A stretch of DNA of 64,000 bases. It comes from Muscardinus avellanarius. Taxonomy: Eukaryota > Chordata > Mammalia > Rodentia > Gliridae. The stretch spans positions 131,839,251 through 131,903,250 of the forward strand of contig OY726557.1 in the NCBI GenBank assembly GCA_963383645.1, in the 5' to 3' direction. The translations under genes were made by a program, and so were the position numbers. The notes under the pieces are model-generated. The model saw only the letters and a list, made by a program, of their open reading frames with translations. It did no database searches and was not told the origin of the DNA. Shown here one piece after another: positions 10,881 to 21,424 of this stretch (position 1 is its first letter; each line of letters begins with the position of its first letter).

Positions 10881-11569
10881 CATGAAAATGGAAAAAAAAA
10901 AACTATCCATGTCCTGCAAATCCAACTGTGTGCAGAGGGTGAAGCCCAAGTAGGGGGAATTTCAGCAGTTCTGAGACCCTTGGCTTGGCTCTCCTTCCAG
11001 AACTTCCAACCTCTCCTCGTTTGGGCATCCTGTGGGTAGTTCTGCTGCCTGCGTTTGGGTCTCTCTCCCCCACCCAGGACCTCCTTCCTCCTCTCCTAGG
11101 ACTGGCTTCTTCCCTGAGTTCTTACCCCCTTGGAATACCCCTTTCCCTATCAAATCTGCCTGCCCCACTTTCAGTGCCTCTTGTCTGTGTTCTCAGCAAT
11201 AATGAAGGTGACAACTTGCAGGGCTGACAAGCTGGTCTGTGCTGCTACACTGCTGAGAATGGCCTGGCTCCAGGACCCCTGACTGTGCTGCTCTGTTTCC
11301 TGGCACGGGGCATATCCCAAATGCAACCTCGACAGTACACCAACTAGCAAAGCCCTAGTCCTGAGTCAACAGTACACAACTCCTGGTCCTATCCTGGAAT
11401 TGCACATTCAGCCCAGCAACAATAAAGATCCACAATCTCCAAACTTAACACCATCTATCAGTCCTTTGAAAGGTGGTTGGTTTCTTTAGAATTTTGCCCT
11501 AATATTTTATCTCTTCTCATTTCTTTAATCATTTCTTCCCTTTGATTTTCTCTCGCCTGCCCAGAAGTA
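10881..11569. other. Low-copy, pyrimidine-rich in part; nothing recognised
   Basis: A CT-rich stretch lies near 11040-11170. A short ORF set on both strands has no family features. Confidence 0.35.
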
Positions 11570-12290
11570 TGCTGCTTTCTCTGTGGTAGGCAGAAAAGGC
11601 GTTCTCCAAAAGATATATTCACTTATGAATCCCTAGGATGTGTGAATATTACTTTATATGGCAAAAGAGTGAATATCACCTTATATAGCAAAAGATGTGA
11701 TTAAGTTAATTTTTTTGAATGGAGGAACTTGTCCTGGATTTCCAAGTGGGCCCTAAATCCAATAATAAGTGACCTTCTTAGAGAGAAGCAGAGGTAGTTT
11801 TAGACCGACACACAGAGAAGGTGAAGGCAGAGAGACTCAGAAGTGATGAAGTAAAAACCACAGAAAGCCGTGTTCACCAGAGGCTGGAAGAGACAAGGAA
11901 CAGATCTTCTCCTGGACCTTATGGAGGGAGGGTGGCCCTGGCAACACCTTGATTTTGGACATATGGCCTTCAGAGCCCTGGAAGAGTACCTTTCTGTTGT
12001 TTACTTATTTTTATTTTTTGCACTTCTGGATGGAACCCAGAGGTATTTGACCTCCAAGCTACACCGCCTGCCCAATATTTTATTCTTTAATTTGAATCCG
12101 GGTCTCACTGAGTTGCAGAGGGCCTAAGTAGCTGAGGCTGTCGGTGAACCGTGATCCTCCGGTCTCAGCCTCCCGAATGCTAGGATTACAAGCGTGTGCC
12201 ACCATGCCCGGCTATCCTTTCTGTTTTTTAAAGCCACCAAACTTACGGAAATTTGTTACAGCAGTCCTAGGAAATGGGTATTTCCTCACT
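11570..12290 (+). mobile_element. MLT1-like LTR, interrupted by a SINE
   Basis: The left part (11570-11998) shows ATATGGCAAAAGAGTGAATA, AAGATGTGATTAAGTTAAT, AAGTGGGCCCTAAATCCAAT and CACCTTGATTTTGGACAT in order. After the SINE the LTR resumes with TTTAAAGCCACCAAACTTAC and TTGTTACAGCAGTCCTAGG. This is an old eutherian LTR-like repeat of MLT1 type; the subfamily is uncertain. Confidence 0.6.
11999..12215 (-). mobile_element. B1-ID SINE, minus strand, nested in the LTR
   Basis: It shows the complement of the ID half (CTCCAAGCTACACCGCC), the middle (GGGTCTCACTGAGTTGCAGAG) and the B1-like head (GTGTGCCACCATGCCCGGC). The direct repeat CCTTTCTGTT flanks it at 11989-11998 and 12216-12225, in LTR sequence. 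Confidence 0.92.
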
Positions 12291-12600
12291 GTATAAAGTC
12301 TTCCTCATACATTGTCTCTCTTTAGCAGCTGTCGCATTTCTTTCTGACCCTTGTTATTAAAGCTTCATAGTCGATAATCCATTCCCATCTCCCAACTGCT
12401 CTGCACTCTGGTTTGCACTGCTCTGATAAGGCCACCAGCAACCTCTTAATTGTCTCTCACACAGGCCAGCTTTGCTTTGTCCCAAGCAGTCTCCTTCCTC
12501 TCTCACATCATGTCCCATTCGGTCCATCTTTCCTCTATAACTGTTCCTTCCTTTTGGACGGCCCTCCTCTGCCAATCTTTGAAACTGTGTAAACACTGGG

Positions 12601-12732
12601 CCTGCCTACCTCCTGCCCTTGGCCTATGACACTATAATCAGGGAAATTATTTTGATTCCCAGCTTTCAGGATTAATAGAAGGTGACTAAAAATATAAAGG
12701 CACTGGAGTAGCCTGTTGTAAGTCACAGAACT
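12601..12732 (-). repeat. Left arm of a 132-bp inverted repeat
   Basis: Its reverse complement aligns without gaps to 13448-13579. I count about 21 mismatches by eye (roughly 84% identity), including an exact run containing TTTTAGTCACCTTCTATTAA. I do not recognise the family. It could be two copies of one old interspersed repeat or a local inverted duplication. Confidence 0.85.
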
Positions 12733-13447
12733 GTCCGGGCTCCTGGGCTCCAGCTGTGTGACTGCGTCTCCTCTGGATTCCCTCCGGATGCATCAGCCTC
12801 TCATTTCATGCTACTGCTCCTAAGGCTCAGCCAGGAGGTCCATGGTTGTCTGGAAAACTGCTGAAGTGGTACTGCAGAGCTCAGTCATCACCCGCTTCTG
12901 CCTCTACCTCTCATAACCTAAGCTTTTATGTTCATCCTCTGGGTTTGTCAGACTCAAAAGAAGCAATCATACATCGCCGCTAAAGCAAGAAGCAGATAGA
13001 ATTTATCAGCATCGACACAGCAGGGCTTCCCTGCGTGACCTACAATCAAGCCTCCCCTTGACAGCTGTCCAGGCTTTCCAAACATCTTTTGTCCTGTGCC
13101 ATGACGACACAGCCAGAGAAGGGACCAGAAATGGGTTCTCTGCTGCTGGGGGATCATACCCTCTCCGTTCAGCCTTTCTTTTAGTTTATCCCATCAGATT
13201 TTTTTTAAAAAAAGCCCATTCAATAGTTCCTGAGAAAATGGGAGGTGATCACTTGGCATCCGTCTCAGCCTCTTTGCCACTGGCTCACCTGAGTCCTCTG
13301 AGCATGGCATGCATTCACTATTCGCTCCTCTAGATGCTCTCATGGGGAAGCATCAGCCGACTGATTAGGGAGGAGTCGGTGAGGGGGTCAGCCTGGGAAG
13401 GGTTGCTGCTCATTAGTTACACACAACTGTAGCCCGGAAGACTGGGC
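12733..13447. other. 715-bp spacer between inverted arms
   Basis: Unique sequence. Weaker similarity to the reverse complement seems to continue for about 25-30 bp beyond each arm (AGTCACAC.AGCTGGAGCCC against AGTTACACACAACTGTAGCCC). A 91-codon plus ORF (13058-13333) has no family features. Confidence 0.5.
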
Positions 13448-13579
13448 AGTTCCGTGACTTATAACAGACTACTCTGATGCCTTTACATTTTTAGTCACCT
13501 TCTATTAACTCTGAAAGCTGGGAAGCAGAATAATTTTCCTGATTATACGTACGTAGGCCAAGAACAGGGGGTAGGCGGG
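13448..13579 (+). repeat. Right arm of the 132-bp inverted repeat
   Basis: Partner of 12601-12732 in the opposite orientation. It contains AGTTCCGTGACTTATAACAG, TTTTAGTCACCTTCTATTAA and CTGATTATACGTACGTAGG, the last being where the two arms differ most. Confidence 0.85.
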
Positions 13580-13924
13580 TTCAGCATTTCTACAGGCCTT
13601 TGTGATTGCCGCAGCTTCTAGCTTTAGGTGGAGGACCTCCATTCTTTACTTCTGACCTAGGCCACTCCCTTCTGCTTTGGCTTAAAATCATTACTACCCG
13701 GATGTTCTCTCGGTACCTCAGACTCAGACTTCAAGCCAAATTTATGTTCTTAGTTCCTGAGGCTACAAATTTTTCCTAAATTATTTGTTAGTTACATCAC
13801 TCCCTGCTGAGGCCTGCAAGACACTAAGCAAGGACTCTGTGCTTCCCCTGCTTCCCCACCCCTTGTCCTAACACTGGGCAGTCATCTCCATGAGCTTCCT
13901 AAATCTTTCTAGAATCTTCCCCCT
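13580..13924. other. Unique sequence, nothing recognised
   Basis: No gene or repeat recognised. Confidence 0.35.
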
Positions 13925-14140
13925 CTCTTCAGTCCTGTGGCATTAGGCAAGTTCTTTAGCTGTGTGGCCTTGGTAAAGTTCATCTCCTTGTATTTCATCT
14001 TCTCTTCTGAAATAGAAATCTTCATGGCATGTTCTGATAGAGGTATTATGACAATTAAATATATAATGCATTTAAGGGCTTTGAATAATATCCAGCATGT
14101 AACAGCTACTCAATAAATACTGACCATGTTACTATTAGTT
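13925..14140 (+). mobile_element. MIR SINE relic
   Basis: AGCTGTGTGGCCTTGGTAAAG, TTTCATCTTCTCTTCTGAAATAG, GGTATTATGACAATTAAAT and TCCAGCATGTAACAGCTACTC follow the MIR order. Confidence 0.7.
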
Positions 14141-14286
14141 AAGAGTGTCAACATCTTCGATATATAAAATTACTGTGTTATTGAAAGTTGGTTGGTTTCC
14201 TACCTTAATATATTTAAGTTATCAGAGTGATGGGTAATTCAACACACAAATACAATCATACTCCCCTTTTAAAAACTCTTTAATAA

Positions 14287-14518
14287 GCTGGGCGTGGTGG
14301 CGCACACTTGTAATCCCAGCATTTGGGGGTGGCTAAGACAGGAGGATCATGGTTCATGGACAGCCTCAGCTACTTAGTGAGGCCCTCTGCAACTCAGTGA
14401 GACTCTGTTTCAAAATAAAGAATAAAAGATAGGGCTGGCAGTGTAGCTTAGAGGTAGAATGCCCCTGGGCTCAATCCCCAGTACCACACGCAAAAAAAGA
14501 AAGAAAACAAACAAACAA
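14287..14518 (+). mobile_element. B1-ID SINE
   Basis: Head GCTGGGCGTGGTGGCGCACA, middle CAGCCTCAGCTACTTAGTGAG, ID half GGCAGTGTAGCTTAGAGGTAG, then an A-rich tail. Flanking copies of CTCTTTAAT at about 14276 and 14522 are a likely target-site duplication. Confidence 0.9.
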
Positions 14519-14562
14519 AACCCTCTTTAATGATTCCCCATTTGTTGCAGGATTAGGCAGAG

Positions 14563-14627
14563 TTTCTTCTTCTTCTTCTTCTTCTTCTTCTTCTTCTTCT
14601 TCTTCTTCTTCTTCTTCTTCTTCTTCT

Positions 14628-14671
<44 letters not shown>
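14563..14671. repeat. (TTC)n followed by (TC)n polypyrimidine tract
   Basis: About 70 bases of TTC repeats pass into about 40 bases of TC repeats. It sits at the A-rich tail of the next SINE (minus strand), from which it probably expanded. The minus ORF encoding long glutamate and arginine-glutamate runs is an artefact of it. Confidence 0.95.
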
Positions 14672-14673
<2 letters not shown>

Positions 14674-14869
14674 GTCTAGGGATAGAATCCAGAGGCATTC
14701 AACCTCCGAGCTACAACCCTTGCCCTTTTTTTATTTTTTATTTTGAAACCGGGTCTCACTGAGTTGCAAAGGTCCTCACTAAGTAGCTGAGGCTGTCTGA
14801 GAACCGCGATCCTCTGGTCTCAGCCTCCCGAATGCTGGGATTACAAGCGTACGCCACCACGCCCGGCCT
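14672..14869 (-). mobile_element. B1-ID SINE, minus strand
   Basis: Shows GGATAGAATCCAGAGGCATT, CTCCGAGCTACAACCC, GGGTCTCACTGAGTTGCAAAG and the complement of the head (CGTACGCCACCACGCCCGGC). Together with 14287-14518 it forms a close inverted SINE pair. Confidence 0.92.
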
Positions 14870-14893
14870 TCTCTCTCTCTTTTTAAATTTTCT

Positions 14894-14971
14894 TTGGAGT
14901 ACTGGGGATCATACCTAGGCCCTGGTACATGCTAAGGAAGTGCTCTACCACTGAGCCACATTTCCAGCCCA
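14894..14971 (-). mobile_element. ID-type monomer SINE, minus strand
   Basis: The reverse complement reads GGGCTGGAAATGTGGCTCAG, then TGGTAGAGCACTTCCTTAGC, then ATGATCCCCAGTACTCC. That is a free-standing ID (tRNA-Ala/BC1-like) element rather than the right half of the fused SINE, which has GGAGGTAGA instead of TGGTAGAGCAC. Confidence 0.85.
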
Positions 14972-15179
14972 AGAGGGAGTTTCTTATCAAGATAAACGAG
15001 CCCCTCTGTGATATGGCTAGTAACTCTCACCCTGGAATTTTCTGACTTATATTTTATGTTCTATTGACACTAAACTCTATCAATAGTCACTTAATCTCTG
15101 AGGAGATGGAACAGGCAGTTAAGTGCCTGTTTTCAGGTGCTTTCTTCTTCTTTTTTTTTTTTTCTGCAGGGCCCTACCT

Positions 15180-15445
15180 CTACTTTTAATCCAGTAAAGA
15201 GCCACCTGGCTAACTCTAGTCCATGTAAGGCTGGTTGTGGTCTGCCCCATTGTATCCTCCCCTCCCCACCTCTATATACTTGGAAGGAGCCCCTAACTCA
15301 TAGTCCCCTGAGCATTTTAGTGTCATAGAACTCAATCAGCTGTGTACACAAGTACAATGTGTTCATCTCTTCTACATACTTCTCTTCTTTGCATCCACAG
15401 TAGATGGCACAGTACTTAATAAATATCACCCAAATGCTTGCCCTG
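15180..15445 (+). mobile_element. Possible LINE-2 tail
   Basis: The pattern 'CATCCACAGTAGATGGCACAG...TACTTAATAAATATCACCC' at about 15396-15430 resembles an L2 3' end. The upstream part is too decayed to be sure. Confidence 0.35.
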
Positions 15446-16246
15446 CTTAATTTTCTCCTCTGTCTAGGATTAGGTCCTCCCCAGTGGGTATGTGGAAGCC
15501 AAGGTTTTGCAATTTTGGCAAACTGGGGAAGTTGGAGAACAGGGTTGCCATGCTGAACTATGCATGTTGAGCACTTCAGGACTCCCAAGGCTTCTGTTAT
15601 GGTAAAATACAGTGTTGAATGGCATTTGCTAGAACTTGGAAGTGAACATAATCTGTAGGAAGCAAAATTGCTCTGGACACAACACAGTGTTTGAGGCAAC
15701 AAGAACTCAGTGGTGAGATTCTGGAACTGGAGGGCAGAAAACTGAATACTGGAAGGAGACAGACTCCGAAGGAGTGACTCAGCTGTGGAGGTTGCCTCCT
15801 GAGGCAGGGCTGCGAGAGACAAGCACAGTTCCAAAAGTGGCATCTGCTGCAGGTAGTGGTGAGAGATGGCGGGGGAGTGTTCCATTGGGTTGCCTGTCAT
15901 TCAGCGGAATGCATCTGTCTCTGGACAGGCAGAGGGGGCAAGTCTCACAGTTTAAGACTGAACATGGATTTGATCAGTGCAGGGAAGCACTGCTTCCAGG
16001 TGGGTATGCAGGGTTGGATGGATGAAGTATAATCAATCAGAACCAAAGAATGGTGAGCATGGCATGACCAGGAGTATGGGGAGGGGAGATCGCTGAAGTG
16101 GTGACATGGTTGCCCTGGGGAGAGTGGCAGCTAGGAGCCAGGAGGTGCAATGGGTGATCAGGCATGGGCCTGGGTGAGGAGTTATGGCCGGGAAGGATGC
16201 AGCTGCGGATATCCTTTGTTTTCTCTTTCGTTTCTCCGTGAGCAGA
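15446..16246. other. Low-copy sequence, nothing recognised
   Basis: The minus strand holds the longest ORF of the window (200 codons, 15298-15900). It has no recognisable domain, and an ORF of that length is about what chance allows in 64 kb. No gene called. Confidence 0.4.
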
Positions 16247-16261
16247 CACAGCCTTGTTTTA

Positions 16262-16490
16262 TTTTTTTAATTTATTTTTTATTTTTTTGGTGTTACTGGG
16301 GGTGGAACCCAGAGGGTTTCTACCTCCGGGCTATACTCCCAGACCTTTTTAATATTTTATTTGGAAACAGGGTCTCACTGAGTTGCTGAGAGCCTCACTA
16401 AGTAGCTGAGGCTGGCTTCGAACCTGTGCGATTCTCCTGTCTCAGCCTCCCAAGCGCAGGGATTATAAGCGTGCACCACCACGCCTGGCC
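16262..16490 (-). mobile_element. B1-ID SINE, minus strand, 15-bp target-site duplication
   Basis: Complement of ID half (GGGGGTGGAACCCAGAGGGT), middle (CTGAGTTGCTGAGAGCCTCAC) and head (GTGCACCACCACGCCTGGCC). CACAGCCTTGTTTTA is repeated exactly at 16247-16261 and 16491-16505. Confidence 0.93.
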
Positions 16491-16505
16491 CACAGCCTTG
16501 TTTTA

Positions 16506-17949
16506 AAAGAAGCTTTTCAGAGAAAACAAGATGCACTTCCCCATGAAATATGCACTTGGATCATGAAAAAGCATCCTAATTTCAAAAATATTCAAACGAA
16601 TGGCTCAGGAAGTGGGGCAAGACCTCTGCACAAAAGAAAACTTAGATGGAGGCAGAGGCTGCCACACCTGACAAGCTCTGTGAGGGCCGGTCAGAGGAGT
16701 CCAAGGTGAATCTTTCCTGTCTCTCCTGAAACATTTATTTGTCAGGCTGAGGACCCTAGCCTGGCTTTGCTCTCCCCTGCCCCTTGAGCCAGTTGGGCTG
16801 AAATTCTTCTTTTCAGGGCTGCTGTCCAAGATTTCCTGGAAGATCCCATGCTCCACAGTGGCCAAAGGCTTGTCCAAAGTCTTCGTGTTCTTTGTTATAG
16901 ACACCTTCTCCCTCCCTGGTGGGTGACCAAGCAGCAGAGCAGCTGTCTGTCTCTCTATTGGCAGTCTTTCTGCTGCTTCTTCATCCTTTCCTGGGTTGAC
17001 TGCTCCAGATGACAGATATTTTGGAAGAGCCCTCTTTGCCTCCTGTACACTGGCAAGGAAGCAGTTTATCACTGCATTTTAAAAAATCCTCATTAAGGCA
17101 AATTAAGGCAGCAAAGCTGGCAACAGAGGGTTTTCGGAAAAAAAATAGTGTTCATGAAATATTTATTAAAACAGCCATTGTAATAAATATTTGAAAACCA
17201 GTTATTAACGTTAAATCATATCAGTGTCAAGCACACGCTATACACCGTCTGTTCTGCTAATTGAGTGTCGGGGTCAGATGCTCCGTCTCCTGGCAGGTCA
17301 GCTGGAGCAGCATGTCCATGGGGCTGTGATAACTTTCCCAAAGTCTCCATCAAACACTGATCCTATACCAAGATCTCCCACAAAGGGGCTGCTCCAGTAC
17401 AGACAGGCCTCACACAGATTCCTGTCCAGGTATGGAAAGCAGGAAAATTGTGGGATCCCTTAAGACAGAGAACTGTAGTGACCAGCATTTAAAGTTTCTT
17501 CTGAGATTAGTAGATCTTAAAATGACATAATTCCAGCCCCAGAATCATTCAATTTTCATACGGAGTAAGACCCTACACCCAATCCAGTGTGATTTTCACT
17601 GTAGCATGTCTATATTTGTTCCCATTTATTTTGCTTTCCCTTCTTGATAAGGGCAGTCTTTCCATTTGTGACTCCAGCTCATGGCCACACCTGTGTCTGT
17701 CCATGATGTGCGCTGGCTGCTCCTAAGCGGTGCGGTGTAGAGCTGGCCTTCCCGGCCTCAAGTCTGACCTCTCCCTGTAGCCTCAGCCTTAATGTTCAGC
17801 TCTCAGCATCACCGTCCACTCTCCTTGCCACGTGTTTTTTATTTCCATCTTTACTTCCTGGTTTGCACTTATTCATTTTTTCTTTAATACAGGGAAGTTA
17901 TGAACATAAAAGCACAAATGCTTCATAAAGCCATTCCTGGGCACAAATG
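16506..17949. other. Low-copy block including a palindrome-bearing AT-rich core
   Basis: A 155-codon minus ORF (16605-17072) has no family features. At 17085-17195 the sequence has duplicated ATTAAGGCA and a perfect 12-bp inverted repeat (AAATATTTATTA at 17157-17168, TAATAAATATTT at 17181-17192). Otherwise nothing recognised. Confidence 0.4.
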
Positions 17950-18425
17950 TTGCTGTTTTACAATTCTGTCACTGTTGGCTTCCTGACTTGTCTCCTGTCT
18001 CTGTCCCGGCCTCTGAATTATGTGTCCTCTCTCTCTCTTTAGGGACATTGACATTGCTTCAGTTTCTTTATGGGCTCCTTCCAGGCCTGGGGTGTTTGCA
18101 CATGCTGTTTCATGGGCTTGGATTGCTTTTCCCTCAAGCTTAGCGATTACCTGTCTTGTTTTCCTCCCACAAGTCCTCAGCTTGGGTGCCACTCCCTAGG
18201 ATGAAATCCCTGTTGCAGGATAGTCATGGCCCCCTGGAACACTCATAGACCTCATCACAGCTGTCACCCGACACTTGTTTGTGAGATTCTTAGACCAACT
18301 ATCCAACTCCCTGTGGATCCCCAAGAGGAGGGATCCTGTGTACCCTTGGGAAAGCTAGCACCCAGCATAGAGCCTGACACCTCACAGGTGTCTAATACAT
18401 TTTTGTTTTGCTAATGAATAAATAC
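17950..18425 (+). mobile_element. LINE-2 3' region
   Basis: It carries GGTGTTTGCACATGCTGTTT, GGATTGCTTTTCCCTCAAGC and the tail GCCTGACACCTCACAGGTGTC leading to CTAATGAATAAATACATGAATAAAT. These match L2 in order on the plus strand. Confidence 0.65.
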
Positions 18426-18492
18426 ATGAATAAATAGGGGATCCCCCACAACTGTGTTTCCCCTGGATACTTTGCATAAGTTTACACATTAG

Positions 18493-18493
<1 letters not shown>

Positions 18494-18547
<54 letters not shown>

Positions 18548-18553
18548 TATATT
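18494..18553. repeat. (AT)n microsatellite
   Basis: AT repeats from 18494 to about 18537, continuing as ACACATATATATATT. Confidence 0.95.
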
Positions 18554-18654
18554 ATAAATATAAAGACATATATGTTTTTATATTTATAAAATTGCTATAC
18601 GTGGTGTTATTTATTTAACACAAAAACCAAACTATGGAATATTCCTGGGCTAAT

Positions 18655-18790
18655 ATTCCTACTGAGGCAGGACTTTGAAGCTCAAAAAGTTTAGGTAATT
18701 TATTGAGGGCCATACAGCTAGTAAAGGGTGAATCCCAAGCTCACTGGCTTCTGATTTTATGCTCTCTCCACTACATCTTGTGGCTTCCTG
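18655..18790 (+). mobile_element. MIR SINE relic
   Basis: GGGCCATACAGCTAGTAAAG, GGTGAATCCCAAGCTCACTG and TTATGCTCTCTCCACTACATC are the MIR 3' half. Confidence 0.7.
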
Positions 18791-18848
18791 TGAAGTTAGG
18801 TTGCTTGTGAAATATTCCACTGCATAAGTCATCATGAATACATGAATA

Positions 18849-19380
18849 CAGTATCCCCCTTATCTATGAGGGATATATTCTAAGACTCCCAGTGGGTGCC
18901 TGAAAACACAGATGACACTCGATCCTATATATACTGCTTTTTTTATTTATACATACCAAAAATAAAGCTTAAATTACAACTTAGGGACAGTAAGAGATTA
19001 AGAATAGTAACTATTAGTAAAATAGAACAATTATAAAAATGTGCAATAGTAAAATTGACAGCATACCGCTTTTGTGCTTTGAGGCCATTAAAACTAGGGT
19101 TATGTGAACCCAAATGATACAGAGACAGTCAGTCTGACAACCAAGACAGCTGCTGGGTGGCTAATGTACAGGTAGCATATACAGTGTGGATACACTGGAC
19201 AAAGGATTAATTTACATCCTCAGCAGAATGGAGTGTAATGTCAAGAGATTTCATCACAGTCCTCAGTTTAATATTTATGAACCATTTCTTCCTGGAATTT
19301 TCCATTTAAGACTTTCAAACCTCATTTGACTCTGGGTAACTGAAATTTCACAAAGAAAAACTACTGATAAAAGGGTGCTG
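18849..19380 (+). mobile_element. Tigger1/MER2-like DNA transposon, both ends present
   Basis: The 5' end reads CAGTATCCCCCTTATCTATG. The 3' end is the imperfect complement (CTGATAAAAGGGTGCTG, that is CAGCACCCTTTTATCAG reversed). TA lies directly outside both ends (18847-18848 and 19381-19382), the TcMar target duplication. Internal words also fit Tigger1/MER2, for example CCCAGTGGGTGCCTGAAAAC near the left end and ATACACTGGACAAAGGATTA and CTGGAATTTTCCATTTAAGAC near the right. At 532 bp it is a non-autonomous or internally deleted copy with no transposase ORF. Confidence 0.85.
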
Positions 19381-19555
19381 TATGAGAAATTACTTTTCTT
19401 GGTGCTCTTGTTTCTACTAATACCTTTGTTTATTTCTTGGACTACCACCCAAGATATCTTACATCTGGACTTAGAAATAGGCTCCACTCATCTATAAACA
19501 CACAGGCAAAAGAAAATATCTAAAATTGAGTCTGAGAAGTGAATCTTTGGTGTGC

Positions 19556-20442
19556 TTAAATTTTTATAGTTGGTTTGTTGTAATCACACATCAGAGTGAA
19601 GTTCAGAGTGACCAAAAGATACATGCACTAATTTGTTGTGGTTTCCCTCAGAGTCCTCCTACCCCAGTCCCTCCTCCTCCTCAAATATAATATTAGCATT
19701 GATAACCTCATGTGTGAACAAACTATTATTCGAGCCATTTCCATGATCAGATATCCCTTTTTACCACCCTACTTCCCTCCTCAAATTGTTTTTCACTATT
19801 CTACAAGTATCTTTCTTGTTTATCTGAGGTCCTCTTGTTTTCCCAGATTCTCTTTAGCTTCCACTTATGAGTGACCCTTCACTTCCTGGGGCTGGCTAGT
19901 CTCATAATATTCTCAAGTTCCATCCATGTTACTACCAATGACATAATTGTGTTTCTCTTTATGATTGAGTAAAATTCCATTGCATGTATACACTACAATT
20001 TTGTAATCCATTTATCTGTTGAAGCTCACTTTGGCTGGTTTCATAGTTTGGCTATTGTGAACTGTGCTGTTATAAACATGAAACTTCATGTATCCCTATA
20101 AAATTCTGACTTCAGTATCTTTGGTAAGATACCCAAAAGTGGTGTGGCTGGGTCATATGGTAGCTCTATTCCCAGTCTTTTAAGGAACCTCTACGTTGTT
20201 CTTCATAGCAGCTGTACTAATTTGCACTCCCATCAACAGTGTATAAGCATTCCTATTTCCCTACATCTTTACCGACATTTATTATTATTTGTAATCTTGA
20301 TAACTGCCATTCTAACTGGTCAGATAAAATCTCGGTGTCATTTTTATTTAATTTCTGTGATTGCTAATGATGTTGAACAGTTTTTCATATATTTATTAGC
20401 CATTTTATTTCTTATTTTTAGAAGTGTCTATTCAGATCCAAC
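19556..20442 (-). mobile_element. LINE-1 3' fragment, minus strand
   Basis: Plus-strand reading gives antisense L1: 3' UTR near 19556-19680, then ATGATTGAGTAAAATTCCATTG, TTTGCACTCCCATCAACAGTG and GATGTTGAACAGTTTTTCATA. It covers the 3' UTR and the last part of ORF2, is 5'-truncated near 20442, and has many stops. No intact ORF. Confidence 0.85.
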
Positions 20443-21254
20443 ATGCCTTTTACTGTTCACAACATGGTTTTGGGAAAACTAGGAACCTTCAAAGACCTTA
20501 TTTACGTGGATTCAAGTTTCTTCGTCCCTAACAGTTCAAAAGGCTGCAAAGATGCTATCACAGTGTACTAGCAGGCATGATAATAATAAAGCTGTTCAAT
20601 CGTGATGAGGGGGCAAAGACAATTATTATTTTTCAATACAATATAAGCAGAATGATTTGCCAATGGGGTAAGACAATTATCCCATGAGCTTTCCTGAAAG
20701 AATAGAATAAATGTTCCTTATATAAACTACAATCTCACATGGAGGAAAGCAAGAAAATAAATCTTAATGTCAGGATCATAACAGATACAGTAAAATCAAT
20801 ATTGATTATTTGGAGAAAAAGGCAGTAAAAGTGTTAAGTTCTAAAGCTCAAATTATACTAAAAAGCTAGAGTTTAAACACAGAGCATGGCTCGGGAATGC
20901 ATATAAAGCATTTTCTGAGAACCAGTGCAGATATTTTATTTCTAGTGTCAACCTGCTCTGTTTTATGGGAAAGCACGGCTGCATGTTTAGAGGCCTCAGA
21001 AGGAAAAGGGGGTGATAGTCCCAACGGCTTCTATTAATTGGGATCTCACAGGGTCTGTAAATCTTTTACCTCTGTTTTGGGCCCTGCCGTATTTCTTCAT
21101 GACCGTGGAAACAAGAATGGAGATATATGCGTCCTTCACATTGATATAAATGAAAAGAAGAAACAAAGAGTGGAAACTGCCAGGAAAAAAGTAAACTCAG
21201 CTACTTCATGGTGTGATCTACAACACCAGGCAGTAGTTCCTTTGCTGTGCTGGC
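20443..21254. other. Low-copy AT-rich sequence, nothing recognised
   Basis: No gene or repeat is recognised before the tetranucleotide repeat. Confidence 0.35.
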
Positions 21255-21256
21255 TC

Positions 21257-21293
<37 letters not shown>

Positions 21294-21388
21294 GTCTGTC
21301 TCTCTCTCTGCCTCTCTTGTCTGTCTGTCTGTCTGTCTCTGTCTCTCTCTCTGTCTCTCTTCTCTGTCTGTCTGTCTGTCTGTCTCTG

Positions 21389-21423
<35 letters not shown>

Positions 21424-21424
21424 T
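21255..21424. repeat. (CTGT)n / (CT)n compound microsatellite
   Basis: Blocks of CTGT alternate with CT and TCTG repeats for 170 bases and join the minus-strand SINE that follows. The 160-codon plus ORF and the Glu-Thr/Asp-Arg minus ORF derive from this repeat. Confidence 0.95.

Noticed and set aside
14471..14698. Poly-glutamate / Arg-Glu ORF, minus strand
   Set aside because: Direct translation of (TTC)n and (TC)n.
15298..15900. 200-codon minus-strand ORF, the longest in the window
   Set aside because: No recognisable domain, signal peptide or splice context; one ORF of this length is near what chance gives in 64 kb read in six frames.
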